Positions 1-9,300 are shown, numbered from the stretch's first letter. The stretch is DNA of 49,306 nucleotides from Deltaproteobacteria bacterium (GCA_022340515.1 JAJDNT010000239.1:1-49306); one strand, 5' to 3'. The notes: generated from the letters alone by a model not told the origin. Numbers and translations are program-made.

Positions 1-1
1 A

Positions 2-1114
2 AAATTTAATAATCTGTTTTCACCGCTGAAGATCGGGCAACTTAGCTTAAGAAATCGTATAACCATGGCGCCTCTCTACCTTGGCTATGCTGGAGAAGGT
101 GGCACGGTTAGCAAATTACAATTAGATTATTATCGAGAGATGGCAAGTAGCGGTGTGTCTCTGGTTGTGGTTGAGAATGCCACGGTTGATCATCCTGACG
201 GTAGTGGTTCCAACAGAACAATAAGAGCTGATACTGATGATAATTTAGCGGGCCTGAACCAACTGGCAGCCACCATAAAACAGGCAGGTGCTTTGGCTTG
301 TCTGCAGATCAATCATGCCGGACGTTTTGCTGGCTGTGCACAGCCAGTGGCACCCTCTGCGGTGGAGACTTTTGGTCGCCTGCCTAGGGCTTTGAGCAAG
401 AAAGAAATAGGGGAGATAGTGGGCAAATTTGCCGATGCAGCTCTGAGGGTAAAAAATGCCGGGTTCGACATGGTAGAATTGCACGGAGGCACTGGCTATT
501 TACTTGCCCAGTTCGTCTCTCCCCGGACTAACAAAAGAGAGGATGAGTACGGGGGGGCTCTAGAGAATCGTCAAAGGTTTCCTCTGGAAGTATTGTCTGC
601 AGTAAAAGATGCGGTGGGAGAATTTCCCGTAGGCTATAGGTTTCTGGCTGACGAATGGCTCGCTGATGGTCTCAAGCTGGAGGAGTCAACCCAATTCGCC
701 CAGTCGCTGCCCTCAGCAGGTGCCGCCTACATTTCAGTCATGGGGGGTACATATGAATCCTTTTTTTTGCCGGAGATTATAGAAAGATGCAAAAATAAAG
801 GTTACATGGCTGATTTGGCGGCGGCAGTAAAAGAAAAGGTTGCTGTGCCCGTTATTACCGCTGGCAGAGTTGACACCGGAGAGGTGGCGGAGCACATAAT
901 TGCAAGCGGTAAGGCGGATTTAATCGGTCTTGCCCGGGTTTTATGGACAGATCCTAAATGGCCTCAGAAAGTAGAGCAAGGGAGGGAGAATGAGATTCTC
1001 CATTGCGACCCTGAATGTGATACCTGCACCCAATTAGTTACGAAAGGAAAGCCCGCCTTCTGCGTAAGGTGGCCCCATGAAAAAATGCGCGCCTGGAAAG
1101 ACAAGTTCGAATAG
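2..1114 (+). CDS. NADH:flavin oxidoreductase / Old Yellow Enzyme family, 5'-truncated by window edge
   Basis: Frame is open from base 2 (KFNNLFSPLKIGQLSLRNRITMAPLYLGY...), the typical OYE N-terminus upstream of the ORF-track Met at 65; HGGTGYLLAQFVSPRTNKREDEYGG motif. Confidence 0.9.
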   Translation, partial: KFNNLFSPLKIGQLSLRNRITMAPLYLGYAGEGGTVSKLQLDYYREMASSGVSLVVVENATVDHPDGSGSNRTIRADTDDNLAGLNQLAATIKQAGALACLQINHAGRFAGCAQPVAPSAVETFGRLPRALSKKEIGEIVGKFADAALRVKNAGFDMVELHGGTGYLLAQFVSPRTNKREDEYGGALENRQRFPLEVLSAVKDAVGEFPVGYRFLADEWLADGLKLEESTQFAQSLPSAGAAYISVMGGTYESFFLPEIIERCKNKGYMADLAAAVKEKVAVPVITAGRVDTGEVAEHIIASGKADLIGLARVLWTDPKWPQKVEQGRENEILHCDPECDTCTQLVTKGKPAFCVRWPHEKMRAWKDKFE

Positions 1115-1228
1115 AGTTGGCAGCTAGGAGATTGCAGCCGGCAGATAAAGGCTGGCCAAAAAAATAGTCGGCAAACTCGATGATTTCTTCGGGAATCTAA
1201 TGGACTGATAAGACATATAAATTACGTG

Positions 1229-1265
1229 TTTTACCCATTTTTTACCGGGTAAGTTTTGGGTAAAA
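1229..1265. promoter_or_regulatory. Inverted repeat upstream of the SDR gene, candidate operator
   Basis: TTTTACCCA (1229-1237) / TGGGTAAAA (1257-1265) perfect 9-bp arms, with nested ACCC...GGGT, directly upstream of ATG 1282. Confidence 0.4.
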
Positions 1266-1281
1266 AGAGAGGTCTCGAATA

Positions 1282-2016
1282 ATGGCTGGTGAGCTTTTAG
1301 GAGGCAGGGTTTGTTTGATCACTGGCTCTAGCCGGGGGATCGGTTTGGGAATTGCCCGGGTCTTTGCAGATAATGGGGCAATTGTCACTCTCCATGGTAG
1401 GGACAAGGCGACACTAAGTCAGTCTTTGGCGAGCTTGCCCGAGTCGTTTAAGCATGACTATATTGCTGCTGACCTGAGCACCCTTGAAGGATCGAAGAAA
1501 CTGGCCGAGAGGCTAATCAGGCTAAATGAAAAGCTGGACGTACTGGTTCATTGTGCAGGGATTCTAGGTCCTAAAACTCCTTTGGCTGCCTACCCTCACA
1601 AAGACTGGGATGAAGTCATCTGGGTCAATCTCACCGTACCATTTATTCTCACCCAGGAAATCTTACCAATGCTGAGAAAAGGTGATCGGCCCTCAATAAT
1701 ATTTATCTCGAGCGGAGTGGGACGCCTGGGCCGTGCTGAATGGGGAGCTTATGCGGTTAGCAAGTTCGGGGTGGAAGGGTTGACTCAAGTGTGGGCCCAA
1801 GAGTTGCGGGGAGAAAACATAAGGGTAAATGCTGTAAATCCGGGTGGAACCCGCACCCAGATGAGGGCTGCTGCCTACCCCGAGGAAGATCCCATGATTC
1901 TGCCCACACCGGAGGATATCGCCCCGGTTTTTGTTTGGCTGGCCAGGGCTGATACTGAAATTAATGGACAAAGTTTGGAAGCTAGGGACTGGATCGGCAG
2001 GGATCCGGCAACCTAG
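1282..2016 (+). CDS. SDR family oxidoreductase
   Basis: TGSSRGIGLGIA Rossmann motif, HCAGILG, YAVSK catalytic motif. Confidence 0.92.
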   Translation: MAGELLGGRVCLITGSSRGIGLGIARVFADNGAIVTLHGRDKATLSQSLASLPESFKHDYIAADLSTLEGSKKLAERLIRLNEKLDVLVHCAGILGPKTPLAAYPHKDWDEVIWVNLTVPFILTQEILPMLRKGDRPSIIFISSGVGRLGRAEWGAYAVSKFGVEGLTQVWAQELRGENIRVNAVNPGGTRTQMRAAAYPEEDPMILPTPEDIAPVFVWLARADTEINGQSLEARDWIGRDPAT

Positions 2017-2101
2017 GCACTAGGTTCAGGTGGACGATGCGAGGGGGGGGAGCAACGGGGTTACGGAGATTAAATGTCAGACGACAGAGGACAAATTTTT
2101 C

Positions 2102-2262
2102 AAAGTTCTGAATACCCGCCCGCCTCGCCTGAGCGACTCGCGATGGCGGGCAGGTCGAACACCAGAACAAGGAACCGCAGAATGATGAAGTGATCACTTC
2201 GATATTCGAAATTCCTTGTTCGACATTCTGCGGTTCGAAGAATGGCTAGCTCAGATCAATTC
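2102..2262. repeat. Intergenic repeat family A, copy 1, with a ~40-nt GC-rich insertion at about 2115-2154
   Basis: Near-identical to 6877-7000: CAGAACAAGGAACCGCAGAATGATGAAGTGATCACTT.GATATTCGAAATTCCTTGTTCGA.ATTCTGCGGTTC. Confidence 0.85.
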
Positions 2263-2276
2263 AATTTTGATTGTTT

Positions 2277-2325
2277 TGCTCTTGAATTCTGAATTCTGAC
2301 TCCTGACTTCTATCTCCTGTCTGCT
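2277..2325. repeat. Heptad array
   Basis: tgctctt gaattct gaattct gactcct gacttct atctcct gtctgct in strict 7-nt register. Confidence 0.85.
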
Positions 2326-2328
2326 TGA

Positions 2329-2874
2329 TCACTCTTGGATCATATCCGCCAACTGCTCAGGTCTAAAATTCAGCCTTTTGAAAAGCTTTCTTTCAATCCC
2401 TTGGCAAATATTGAAATTCATTCGTACCAGTTGGCTAAGTCTAGAATCATTCTTACCGTAGCGATCTATAATGTCGTGCATCCTTTCGTCCAGGTTGACC
2501 ACTGAGGTATGTAAAACTCTCTTGTCTCCGTAGTAGACAATTTCCTTTTCGGTATACACTCCATCGAGAGAATAGCTCTTCAGCCAGATATGCTCAGCGA
2601 CGATGTCGGCGATTTCATCTAAGTGGTGTTTTAAACATATCTCCCTACCAATAGCGGCGTGATCACCACCTGTTTGGAGACATTGGGTCTTAGCGATGTC
2701 GTGGAGCAAAGCTCCCGCCACTGCCTTATCTACCGAAATCTTTACTCCGGAATGCACCAGGCCGTGGCAGATGGCCCTGACAATCTCAGCTACCACAATA
2801 CTGTGTTCTCGAACGTTGTCCAGCATCCGGTACTGATCCATCAAATCATAACATTCTTTCTCAGTGGGTATCAC
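2329..2874 (-). CDS. HD domain metal-dependent phosphohydrolase
   Basis: ORF 2329..2907; LLHDIAKT and HHLDEIADIVAEH motifs. GTG at 2874 overlaps the upstream MFS stop (GTGA), so it is the likely start. Confidence 0.8.
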   Translation of the reverse strand: MIPTEKECYDLMDQYRMLDNVREHSIVVAEIVRAICHGLVHSGVKISVDKAVAGALLHDIAKTQCLQTGGDHAAIGREICLKHHLDEIADIVAEHIWLKSYSLDGVYTEKEIVYYGDKRVLHTSVVNLDERMHDIIDRYGKNDSRLSQLVRMNFNICQGIERKLFKRLNFRPEQLADMIQE

Positions 2875-4388
2875 CGCACAACTTTCCTTCCCGGCATCAT
2901 TGTACACATTATAATGCTGAGAAAAGATACTATCAATGCCGTCCAGAAAACGGCTTGCACCCCCTCACCAATGGATGCGCGGACGGCCGTGAGAGCATTT
3001 TTAGAAAGGGATTCCACAATTTCTGGACGAAGAAATTCCTGCAAATTTTGGGGCAACTGAGCGGCCATATCAGGCGGTATCTCCGAGCGCAGCGGAGAGT
3101 TCAGCAGGTTGCTAATTGATTTGTCTATGTAATGGGATACCAGAGCGCCGGAAAATCCAATTCCTATTGTTCCCCCCAAGGTTCTGGCAAATTGTTGTGA
3201 AGATGTGGCAACGCCCAAGTCTGTCTCTTGCATGCTATTTTGTACCTTTAGTAGAGTCGAAACGGAAACAAATCCCATACCAATACCGATGGGACAAACA
3301 ACTGTACTAAAGTAAAATAGACTTGTGTGGGAGTTGAAGGTCAAAGTCAGAGTAATACTGACAAACATGAGACTTGCTCCCACCAGAGCAGATACTTTCT
3401 CTCCAAGTCGGTTCACAACCAGGCCGCAGAGCAATGCCCCGGCCGACCAACCCAAACTCAGGGGGACCATTACCAGACCCAGCTCCGCGGCGGTTCTTCC
3501 CAATGTGCCCTGAATGAAGAGGGGAAGAAAAGCCAGCAGGGAAAATATTGCGAAGCTGCTGAAAAAGGCAGTTCCATTGGGTAGAGTAAAACCGGGTGTT
3601 CGCAAGAAATGCAGGGGCAGGATCGGCTCGGAGGCCTTTGTTTCAACGTACCAGAAAAGACCGGCCGCAGAGGCAGAGAGCACAACGAGAGCAATCAAGC
3701 CTGGTGAGTACCACAGGTTAGCCTCACCCAAGAGGAGGAAGGCAATCAACAGAGCCAGGATGGAGGTAGTCAGAGCAAAACCGCCTAGGTAGTCAACAGA
3801 GGCGCCGGCCTTTTTCTGGCGCGATTCCTGGAAATATCTCAGGATAAAAAAAACTGCCAAGGCACCGATGGGCAGGTTAAGGTAGAACACCCAGGGCCAA
3901 GTCAGATAAGTGACAATAACCCCCCCCAAAATCGGACCCAGAACGGATGAAACTCCCCAGACGAAGCTGATGAGTCCCATCAGCCGGCCGCGTTCCTCCG
4001 GCGAAGATACTTCAGAAACGACGATATAGGCGAGGGCGAAATTGCCACCTGCCCCGATGCCCTGTAAACCGCGCAAGAACACCAGCTGTGTCATACTATC
4101 CGCCATGCCCGCTAGTAAGGAGCCAATGAGAAAAGTTGCTACCGCAAAAACAAAGAGTTTTTTACTGCTGTAAAGATCAGCTAATTTACCGAACAAAGGC
4201 AGGGCAATGGTGCGAGCCAGCATGTAGGCTGAAAAAACCCAACTATAAAGTTCTAGACCCCCCAGATCGGCAATGATGGTGGGCATTGCTGCCCCAATGA
4301 TGAGAGCATCCAGGGCACCTAAGAAAACCGCCAGCAAGGCGGCGGTAAGAACGAGAACTCTGGAATTTTTTGTCAGGGCAATGGTCAC
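2871..4388 (-). CDS. MFS transporter, DHA2/EmrB-QacA-type drug efflux
   Basis: 505 aa, ~14 hydrophobic segments, LDALIIGAAMPTIIADLGG start typical of DHA2. Confidence 0.9.
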   Translation of the reverse strand: MTIALTKNSRVLVLTAALLAVFLGALDALIIGAAMPTIIADLGGLELYSWVFSAYMLARTIALPLFGKLADLYSSKKLFVFAVATFLIGSLLAGMADSMTQLVFLRGLQGIGAGGNFALAYIVVSEVSSPEERGRLMGLISFVWGVSSVLGPILGGVIVTYLTWPWVFYLNLPIGALAVFFILRYFQESRQKKAGASVDYLGGFALTTSILALLIAFLLLGEANLWYSPGLIALVVLSASAAGLFWYVETKASEPILPLHFLRTPGFTLPNGTAFFSSFAIFSLLAFLPLFIQGTLGRTAAELGLVMVPLSLGWSAGALLCGLVVNRLGEKVSALVGASLMFVSITLTLTFNSHTSLFYFSTVVCPIGIGMGFVSVSTLLKVQNSMQETDLGVATSSQQFARTLGGTIGIGFSGALVSHYIDKSISNLLNSPLRSEIPPDMAAQLPQNLQEFLRPEIVESLSKNALTAVRASIGEGVQAVFWTALIVSFLSIIMCTMMPGRKVVR

Positions 4389-4560
4389 AGCTAGGGCCTA
4401 AATTTTGAAAAGTCTTTGCAAAAAAGGTCGAAGGACCTAATATACCAGTTAACTATGCAATGGTCAGCTATGAGCTGTTGACAAGAGAAAAATGTTAGAG
4501 CCCCAACCAGAGCAAGCCTTTATAATTGGGGCCTGTTGATTTGTTTTTTCTAAGACCTGT

Positions 4561-4588
4561 AGCTGAACACTGAAAGCTGATAGCTCAG
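4561..4588. repeat. Heptad array (4 units)
   Basis: agctgaa cactgaa agctgat agctcag. Confidence 0.7.
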
Positions 4589-4601
4589 GAGAGACTAGGA
4601 C

Positions 4602-5489
4602 ATGAGAGAATTAGAAGGAATGCACTACGAAGGCACCATTATTCGCCCCCCCAGCGAAGCATTGAGCATTCTTCTCCAGGTGACACTAGGCTGTTCTCAT
4701 AATAAGTGTACCTTTTGTGGGACTTATAAAGATAAGCATTTCACTATTAAGGATGACCAGACCATTATGGCGGATATACGGTTCGCCTCAAAATACATGA
4801 GTAATCAACATCGGCTGTTCCTCATGGATGGAGATGGGCTAATAATTCCACAGAGAAAGCTAGTGTGGATATTAAAGATGATCAAAGAACACCTCCCTTG
4901 GGTAAGAAGGGTTGGCGCCTATGCCAATGCCAAAAGTGTCAAGATGAAAAGTGATGAGGACTTGGTTGAGCTCAAGGAAAAAGGCCTTGGCATTCTATAT
5001 CTGGGCGTTGAAAGTGGCGATAACGAAACACTTAGGAGGGTTTGCAAAGGTAGCACGGCAGAAAATCTGATCAAACAGGGACAGAGGATAAAAGCAGCCG
5101 GGATCAAGCTTTCAGTGACGGTTCTTCTGGGGATCGCCGGTCGCGCGAACTCTCTCAAGCACGCCAGAGCAACGGGAAGACTTCTCAGCGCCATGGATCC
5201 AAATTATATTGGTGCCCTAACCGTAATGATCTTGCCAAACACACCCCTTGATGATGATTATAGGGCAGGTCGATTCGAACTCCCAGACACCCGTGAACTT
5301 CTTGTGGAATTACGAGAAATGTTCAAGCACACTCATTTGAGTGGTGGTCTTTTCATGGCGAACCACGCCTCCAACTATCTGCCAATCAAGGCCAGGTTGC
5401 CTAAGGACCGGGAGAAGACTTTGGCTCTCATTGATGCGGCACTGCGAGGTGAGATTGATCTGAAGCCTGAATGGATGAGGGGATTATGA
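4602..5489 (+). CDS. Radical SAM protein
   Basis: TLGCSHNKCTFCGTYKDKHF cluster motif (CX4CX2C), GILYLGVESGDNETL. Confidence 0.9.
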   Translation: MRELEGMHYEGTIIRPPSEALSILLQVTLGCSHNKCTFCGTYKDKHFTIKDDQTIMADIRFASKYMSNQHRLFLMDGDGLIIPQRKLVWILKMIKEHLPWVRRVGAYANAKSVKMKSDEDLVELKEKGLGILYLGVESGDNETLRRVCKGSTAENLIKQGQRIKAAGIKLSVTVLLGIAGRANSLKHARATGRLLSAMDPNYIGALTVMILPNTPLDDDYRAGRFELPDTRELLVELREMFKHTHLSGGLFMANHASNYLPIKARLPKDREKTLALIDAALRGEIDLKPEWMRGL

Positions 5490-5496
5490 GTTTCGC

Positions 5497-5559
5497 CGGT
5501 CTAGACGGTTTGACCGGCTTGATCGACTCAACTGGTTTAACTGACTAAACCGACAGAAA
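5497..5559. repeat. Nonamer array (7 units)
   Basis: cggtctaga cggtttgac cggcttgat cgactcaac tggtttaac tgactaaac cgacagaaa in 9-nt register. Confidence 0.75.
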
Positions 5560-5574
5560 TGGGTTACTAATACC

Positions 5575-6756
5575 ATGGAGACTGCTGGCTGGCCCAGAGC
5601 AATCATTCACCTCGATATGGATGCCTTCTATGCTGCCGTTGAGGTTTTGGACGCTCCCGAGCTGCAAGGGAAACCGGTTATCGTTGGCGGTAGCAAAGAG
5701 AGAGGTGTGGTTTCATCTGCCTCCTATGAGGCCCGCAAGTTTGGTGTCCATTCAGCTCAGCCCATTGCCACTGCGGCACGATTGTGTCCCCAAGGGATAT
5801 TCCTGCCGGTGAGAATGTGGAGATACCAGGAGATTTCACAGCAGATTTTTGAAATCTTTCGGCGTTTTAGCCCACTAGTTGAGCCTCTCTCGCTGGATGA
5901 GGCTTTTTTGGATGTGACTGGCTCCACCCGTCTTTTCGGACCCCCGGAGGAGATTGCCAGAAAGATCAAAGAACAGGTGGCCGAGGAGACAGGGCTTACC
6001 GTCTCTGCCGGAGTTGCTCCCAGCAAGTTTGTGGCCAAGATCGCCTCGGACATGGAAAAACCAGATGGGCTTACCATAGTACCGGAAGGGAAGGTGGAAG
6101 AATTTCTAGAATCCCTGCCTATAGAAAAAATGTGGGGAGTGGGGAAGGCAACTCGCAAGATTCTTGCACATCTAGGGGTAAGAACTATTGGAGATTTAGG
6201 TCGACTATCCTCAAAGCTTTTGACGAGGAAGTTGGGAAAACAGGGGCTACATCTTTATCTCCTTGCCAAAGGAGTTGACGAGAGGGAGGTAGAGCCGGCG
6301 CGTGGGGTCAAGTCCATTGGCCATGAGGACACTTACCCCATAGACATCTCCGACTTAGGAGAGGCAAGAAAAAAACTACTTTCTCTCGCCACCAGGGTGG
6401 CAAAAAGACTTCGAGGTTACGGTTTGGCCGGCAAGACTGTAACCCTCAAAGTGAAGTATTATGACTTTGTGCAAGTTACCCGCTCAATTACCTTTGCAGA
6501 GCCAACAGATGACAACAGAAAAATATTTCATGCTTGTTGTGATCTTTTGAATAAGACCGAGGTGGGTAGAAGGCCGGTAAGGCTTCTTGGCATATCTTTG
6601 TCACAGCTCAGTGACTCAAATGAAACAGGGCAGCTTTCTCTTTTTGCAAAGGAAGAACCGGATAAGAGGAGGAGCCTGAACAAGGCCCTTGATACTATCT
6701 CAGAAAAATTCGGTGATAAGGCCATAGTTCCGGGGACTCTTTTGGAGGATAGGTAG
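5575..6756 (+). CDS. dinB: DNA polymerase IV (Y family)
   Basis: IIHLDMDAFYAAVEV, SLDEAFLDVTGS, and little-finger region. Confidence 0.97.
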   Translation: METAGWPRAIIHLDMDAFYAAVEVLDAPELQGKPVIVGGSKERGVVSSASYEARKFGVHSAQPIATAARLCPQGIFLPVRMWRYQEISQQIFEIFRRFSPLVEPLSLDEAFLDVTGSTRLFGPPEEIARKIKEQVAEETGLTVSAGVAPSKFVAKIASDMEKPDGLTIVPEGKVEEFLESLPIEKMWGVGKATRKILAHLGVRTIGDLGRLSSKLLTRKLGKQGLHLYLLAKGVDEREVEPARGVKSIGHEDTYPIDISDLGEARKKLLSLATRVAKRLRGYGLAGKTVTLKVKYYDFVQVTRSITFAEPTDDNRKIFHACCDLLNKTEVGRRPVRLLGISLSQLSDSNETGQLSLFAKEEPDKRRSLNKALDTISEKFGDKAIVPGTLLEDR

Positions 6757-6772
6757 TAGCAGGCAGAAGGTA

Positions 6773-6870
6773 CTAGGCACTATGCGCTAGGCACCAAGGG
6801 GTCAGTGGTCCGTGGCAAAAAGGCAGAAGACGGTATATGGAGGAGGGAGGTCAGGAGACAGACCACAGAT
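6773..6870. repeat. Degenerate heptad array (14 units)
   Basis: ctaggca ctatgcg ctaggca ccaaggg gtcagtg gtccgtg gcaaaaa ggcagaa gacggta tatggag gagggag gtcagga gacagac cacagat. Confidence 0.55.
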
Positions 6871-6876
6871 GATTTA

Positions 6877-7000
6877 AAGTACTGAATATCGAACCGCAGA
6901 ACAAGGAACCGCAGAATGATGAAGTGATCACTTGGATATTCGAAATTCCTTGTTCGATATTCTGCGGTTCAAAGAGGCGGCAGCCCAGATGAATTCAATT
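6877..7000. repeat. Intergenic repeat family A, copy 2 (uninterrupted)
   Basis: Direct copy of 2102-2262 lacking the ~40-nt insertion. Confidence 0.85.
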
Positions 7001-7083
7001 CTGATACTTTCTCCTCAATTCCCGTTTCGACTACTGGCCTCTAGCTCTATGCTCCGTGCCAAGATTCGAGATGAGAAATTAAA

Positions 7084-8106
7084 ATGACTAATCCTATGGA
7101 AGAAGATTTAGTTGAGACCCTAAGGGTAAACGAAGAAATTGCCCAGAAGTTTTTTGAAATTGAGGTCAGTATCTTGTCTATCCTTAATTTCAGGGATCTC
7201 TTTGAGAAGCTGCTTACAGAGATTAGGGAAAAATTCAGTGTACCCTATGTCTGGATATCTATGATAGACAAAAGCGAGGTTTCAGATCTGATCAAAACTC
7301 TAGAGTCGTCCAAAATCCTCAAAGAGCGATTGAACGTCATAAGCAAGAGTAGTTTTCTTGATCTAATCGAGAACGAGACCAAACCAGTACTTATAAGTGG
7401 CGACCTTAGGCCCTATTATCAGCTTCTTCCCCAAGGACAGATGTACTTCATTCGCTCTCTTGCCATTGCTCCCATAACCCTTGATGGTGAAGTCATTGGC
7501 AGCCTGAACCAGGCAGATCTCACCAGGCTGAGGTATCGACCAGGAATGGACACTCGATTGCTGGAGCAGCTCGCGGTCAAGGTCTCCATCTGCCTATCAA
7601 ATGTTACAGCCCATGAGAAATTAAAATGGTTCGCTTGGAGAGATCCCCTTACAGGTCTTGTCAATCGCAGGGTGATGGAGAAGGTGCTCAAGCGCGAATA
7701 TAAAAGGGCTGAGCGATATAAGTCCCCTCTAACCCTGGCGTTTTTGGACTTAGATGATTTCAAGGCTGTGAATGACAACTATGGTCACGACCGAGGTGAC
7801 GAATTACTTCAATATGTGGCAGAAGTTCTTGAGGACCTGACTCGCGATAGCGACTTAGTCTCCAGGTATGCAGGGGATGAATTTGTAATAATTCTCCCGG
7901 GTACAAGCACTAAGGAGTGTCTCCTCCTCATTCAGCGGCTGCAAAGCTATTTTCACAAAAATCCTATGGATGTTGATGGCGAAAAAATAGCACTTTCGGT
8001 AAGTTACGGGATATCTTCAATTGAAGATGTCGGCGTGAATGATCCTAATTCCCTCCTGAGGAAAGCAGATCAGATGCTTTGTAGTGCTAAAGAGCAGAAA
8101 AAGTAG
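7084..8106 (+). CDS. Diguanylate cyclase: N-terminal DUF484/GAF-like sensory region plus GGDEF domain
   Basis: DPLTGLVNRR ... RDSDLVSRYAGDEF (AGDEF active-site variant, upstream RxxD I-site). Confidence 0.92.
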   Translation: MTNPMEEDLVETLRVNEEIAQKFFEIEVSILSILNFRDLFEKLLTEIREKFSVPYVWISMIDKSEVSDLIKTLESSKILKERLNVISKSSFLDLIENETKPVLISGDLRPYYQLLPQGQMYFIRSLAIAPITLDGEVIGSLNQADLTRLRYRPGMDTRLLEQLAVKVSICLSNVTAHEKLKWFAWRDPLTGLVNRRVMEKVLKREYKRAERYKSPLTLAFLDLDDFKAVNDNYGHDRGDELLQYVAEVLEDLTRDSDLVSRYAGDEFVIILPGTSTKECLLLIQRLQSYFHKNPMDVDGEKIALSVSYGISSIEDVGVNDPNSLLRKADQMLCSAKEQKK

Positions 8107-8123
8107 GGCAGCCTCAGGGTAAT

Positions 8124-8311
8124 CCTAGCCCGGATATTTCATGAATTGCTGTCGCGAGATCACGAAGATGGGCTTGCCACCTGGCAACCGCAGGGTGTTG
8201 GGCCTGAGGCGTACCTGAACGGTACGTCGCAAGGGGCGATACCCGAGGACGCCAGGAAGGAAGGCCATATTCCCGATCGCAGCAAGTTATTTATGAAATA
8301 TGCGGGCTAGG
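8124..8311. repeat. 188-nt inverted-repeat element (MITE-like or structured RNA)
   Basis: Ends CCTAGCCCGGATATTTCATGAA / TTATGAAATATGCGGGCTAGG are inverted complements; inner arms ttgctg..gatc / gatcgcagcaa; hairpin gcgtacc-tgaac-ggtacgt. Confidence 0.8.
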
Positions 8312-8744
8312 TAATCTGGTGGACGTCCACAACTCTTATCCGATATTTGAGAGTTCTCCCGGCAAGGGGATGGTTAAAATCGAGGACAAAATAGTCATCC
8401 TGGATGTCACCTACGAAACAGAGACCTTTTTCTCCCTGTGATATTTCCACCTGTAGTAGGGTGCCTTTTTTAAGTTTTTTACCTTTAGGAAATTCTTCCA
8501 GCGGTACGCGCAGGACCCTGGTATCATCAAACTCACCAAAGGCTTCATCGGGCTCAAGCTTGAATTCCCTTTCAGAGCCAGGATTGAGACCGACAATCTC
8601 CTCCTCTATTTTAGGAAAGACTTCACCCGAACCAAAGCGAAAGACCAAGGGGTCCTTCTTATTGGTGCCAAGCACTCTTGTCCCTGACTCCAGAAAGGCT
8701 TCGTATTCGATAGTAACGTACGTTCCGGGACCAACCTGCGGCAT
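8307..8744 (-). CDS. FKBP-type peptidyl-prolyl isomerase, SlyD-like
   Basis: YVTIEYEAFLESGTRVLGTNKKDPLVFRFGSGEVFPKIEEEIVGLNPGSEREFKLEPDEAFG. Confidence 0.9.
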   Translation of the reverse strand: MPQVGPGTYVTIEYEAFLESGTRVLGTNKKDPLVFRFGSGEVFPKIEEEIVGLNPGSEREFKLEPDEAFGEFDDTRVLRVPLEEFPKGKKLKKGTLLQVEISQGEKGLCFVGDIQDDYFVLDFNHPLAGRTLKYRIRVVDVHQIT

Positions 8745-9220
8745 GGCAAGAACCTTCTCTTCTGTTGGAATCAGTGGTATTAACAGGTCTTAAAAGGTAT
8801 TCTCTGAATTTTCGTGGTTAAATTATAACGAATTTGCCCAAGTATTGGAACCAGTAAAGTCACCAGGAGTTTCCCCATATTTTCCTTTTGAATTTCCCAC
8901 CCATTATGGTGATTATCTGGTTGGCCAGAGTAAGCTACTCGGTAAACCAGCATAGTCGCTGCCACTCATAATACCGATTTGAGCCGATTGGTTTGTCCTC
9001 GCGCCGATGCAGAAGGTGGTCTTTCCAGGCAACGGAGGCTTCACACCGGTTGCTCCGATGCTCTTTACCTCGCAGCTTACTCTGTCCTTCCCTGAGACTC
9101 GGAACGAAAGAAGAAGCACCAGAAAACTATTCGCACTTGCAAATCATCCGCAACTCTGCAATGGACTGCGTCCACAGTCAAGGGACAAACATTTTTTGGG
9201 TAAACTCCTCGTAAAGTTCT

Positions 9221-9300
9221 CCTTTGGCTGTGGTTGACTCAATGACTCGTAAAGGGGATAATGCGCAAAATTCGGCACAGCCAAGGGCTAAACCTAATAA
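9221..9300 (+). promoter_or_regulatory. Candidate structured leader RNA upstream of the lytic transglycosylase
   Basis: CCTTTGGCTGTG (9221-9232) pairs with CACAGCCAAGGG (9276-9287), 12 bp with one G-U, followed by CTAAACC. Confidence 0.4.

Noticed and set aside
2659-3792. Plus-strand ORFs 2659..3060, 3325..3513, 3514..3792
   Set aside because: Opposite the HD/MFS genes with no signal peptide, RBS or family support.
4602-5489. CX4CX2C (not CX3CX2C) cluster motif as a novelty
   Set aside because: GCS.N.CTFC is, from memory, the normal motif of a widespread radical SAM family; not treated as unusual.
7084-8106. AGDEF as an inactive GGDEF domain
   Set aside because: Ala at the first position is compatible with activity and the I-site RxxD is intact.
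8993-9237. ORFs 8993..9214 and 9007..9237 as small genes
   Set aside because: Overlapping frames with no RBS and no recognisable motif; treated as unexplained gap.
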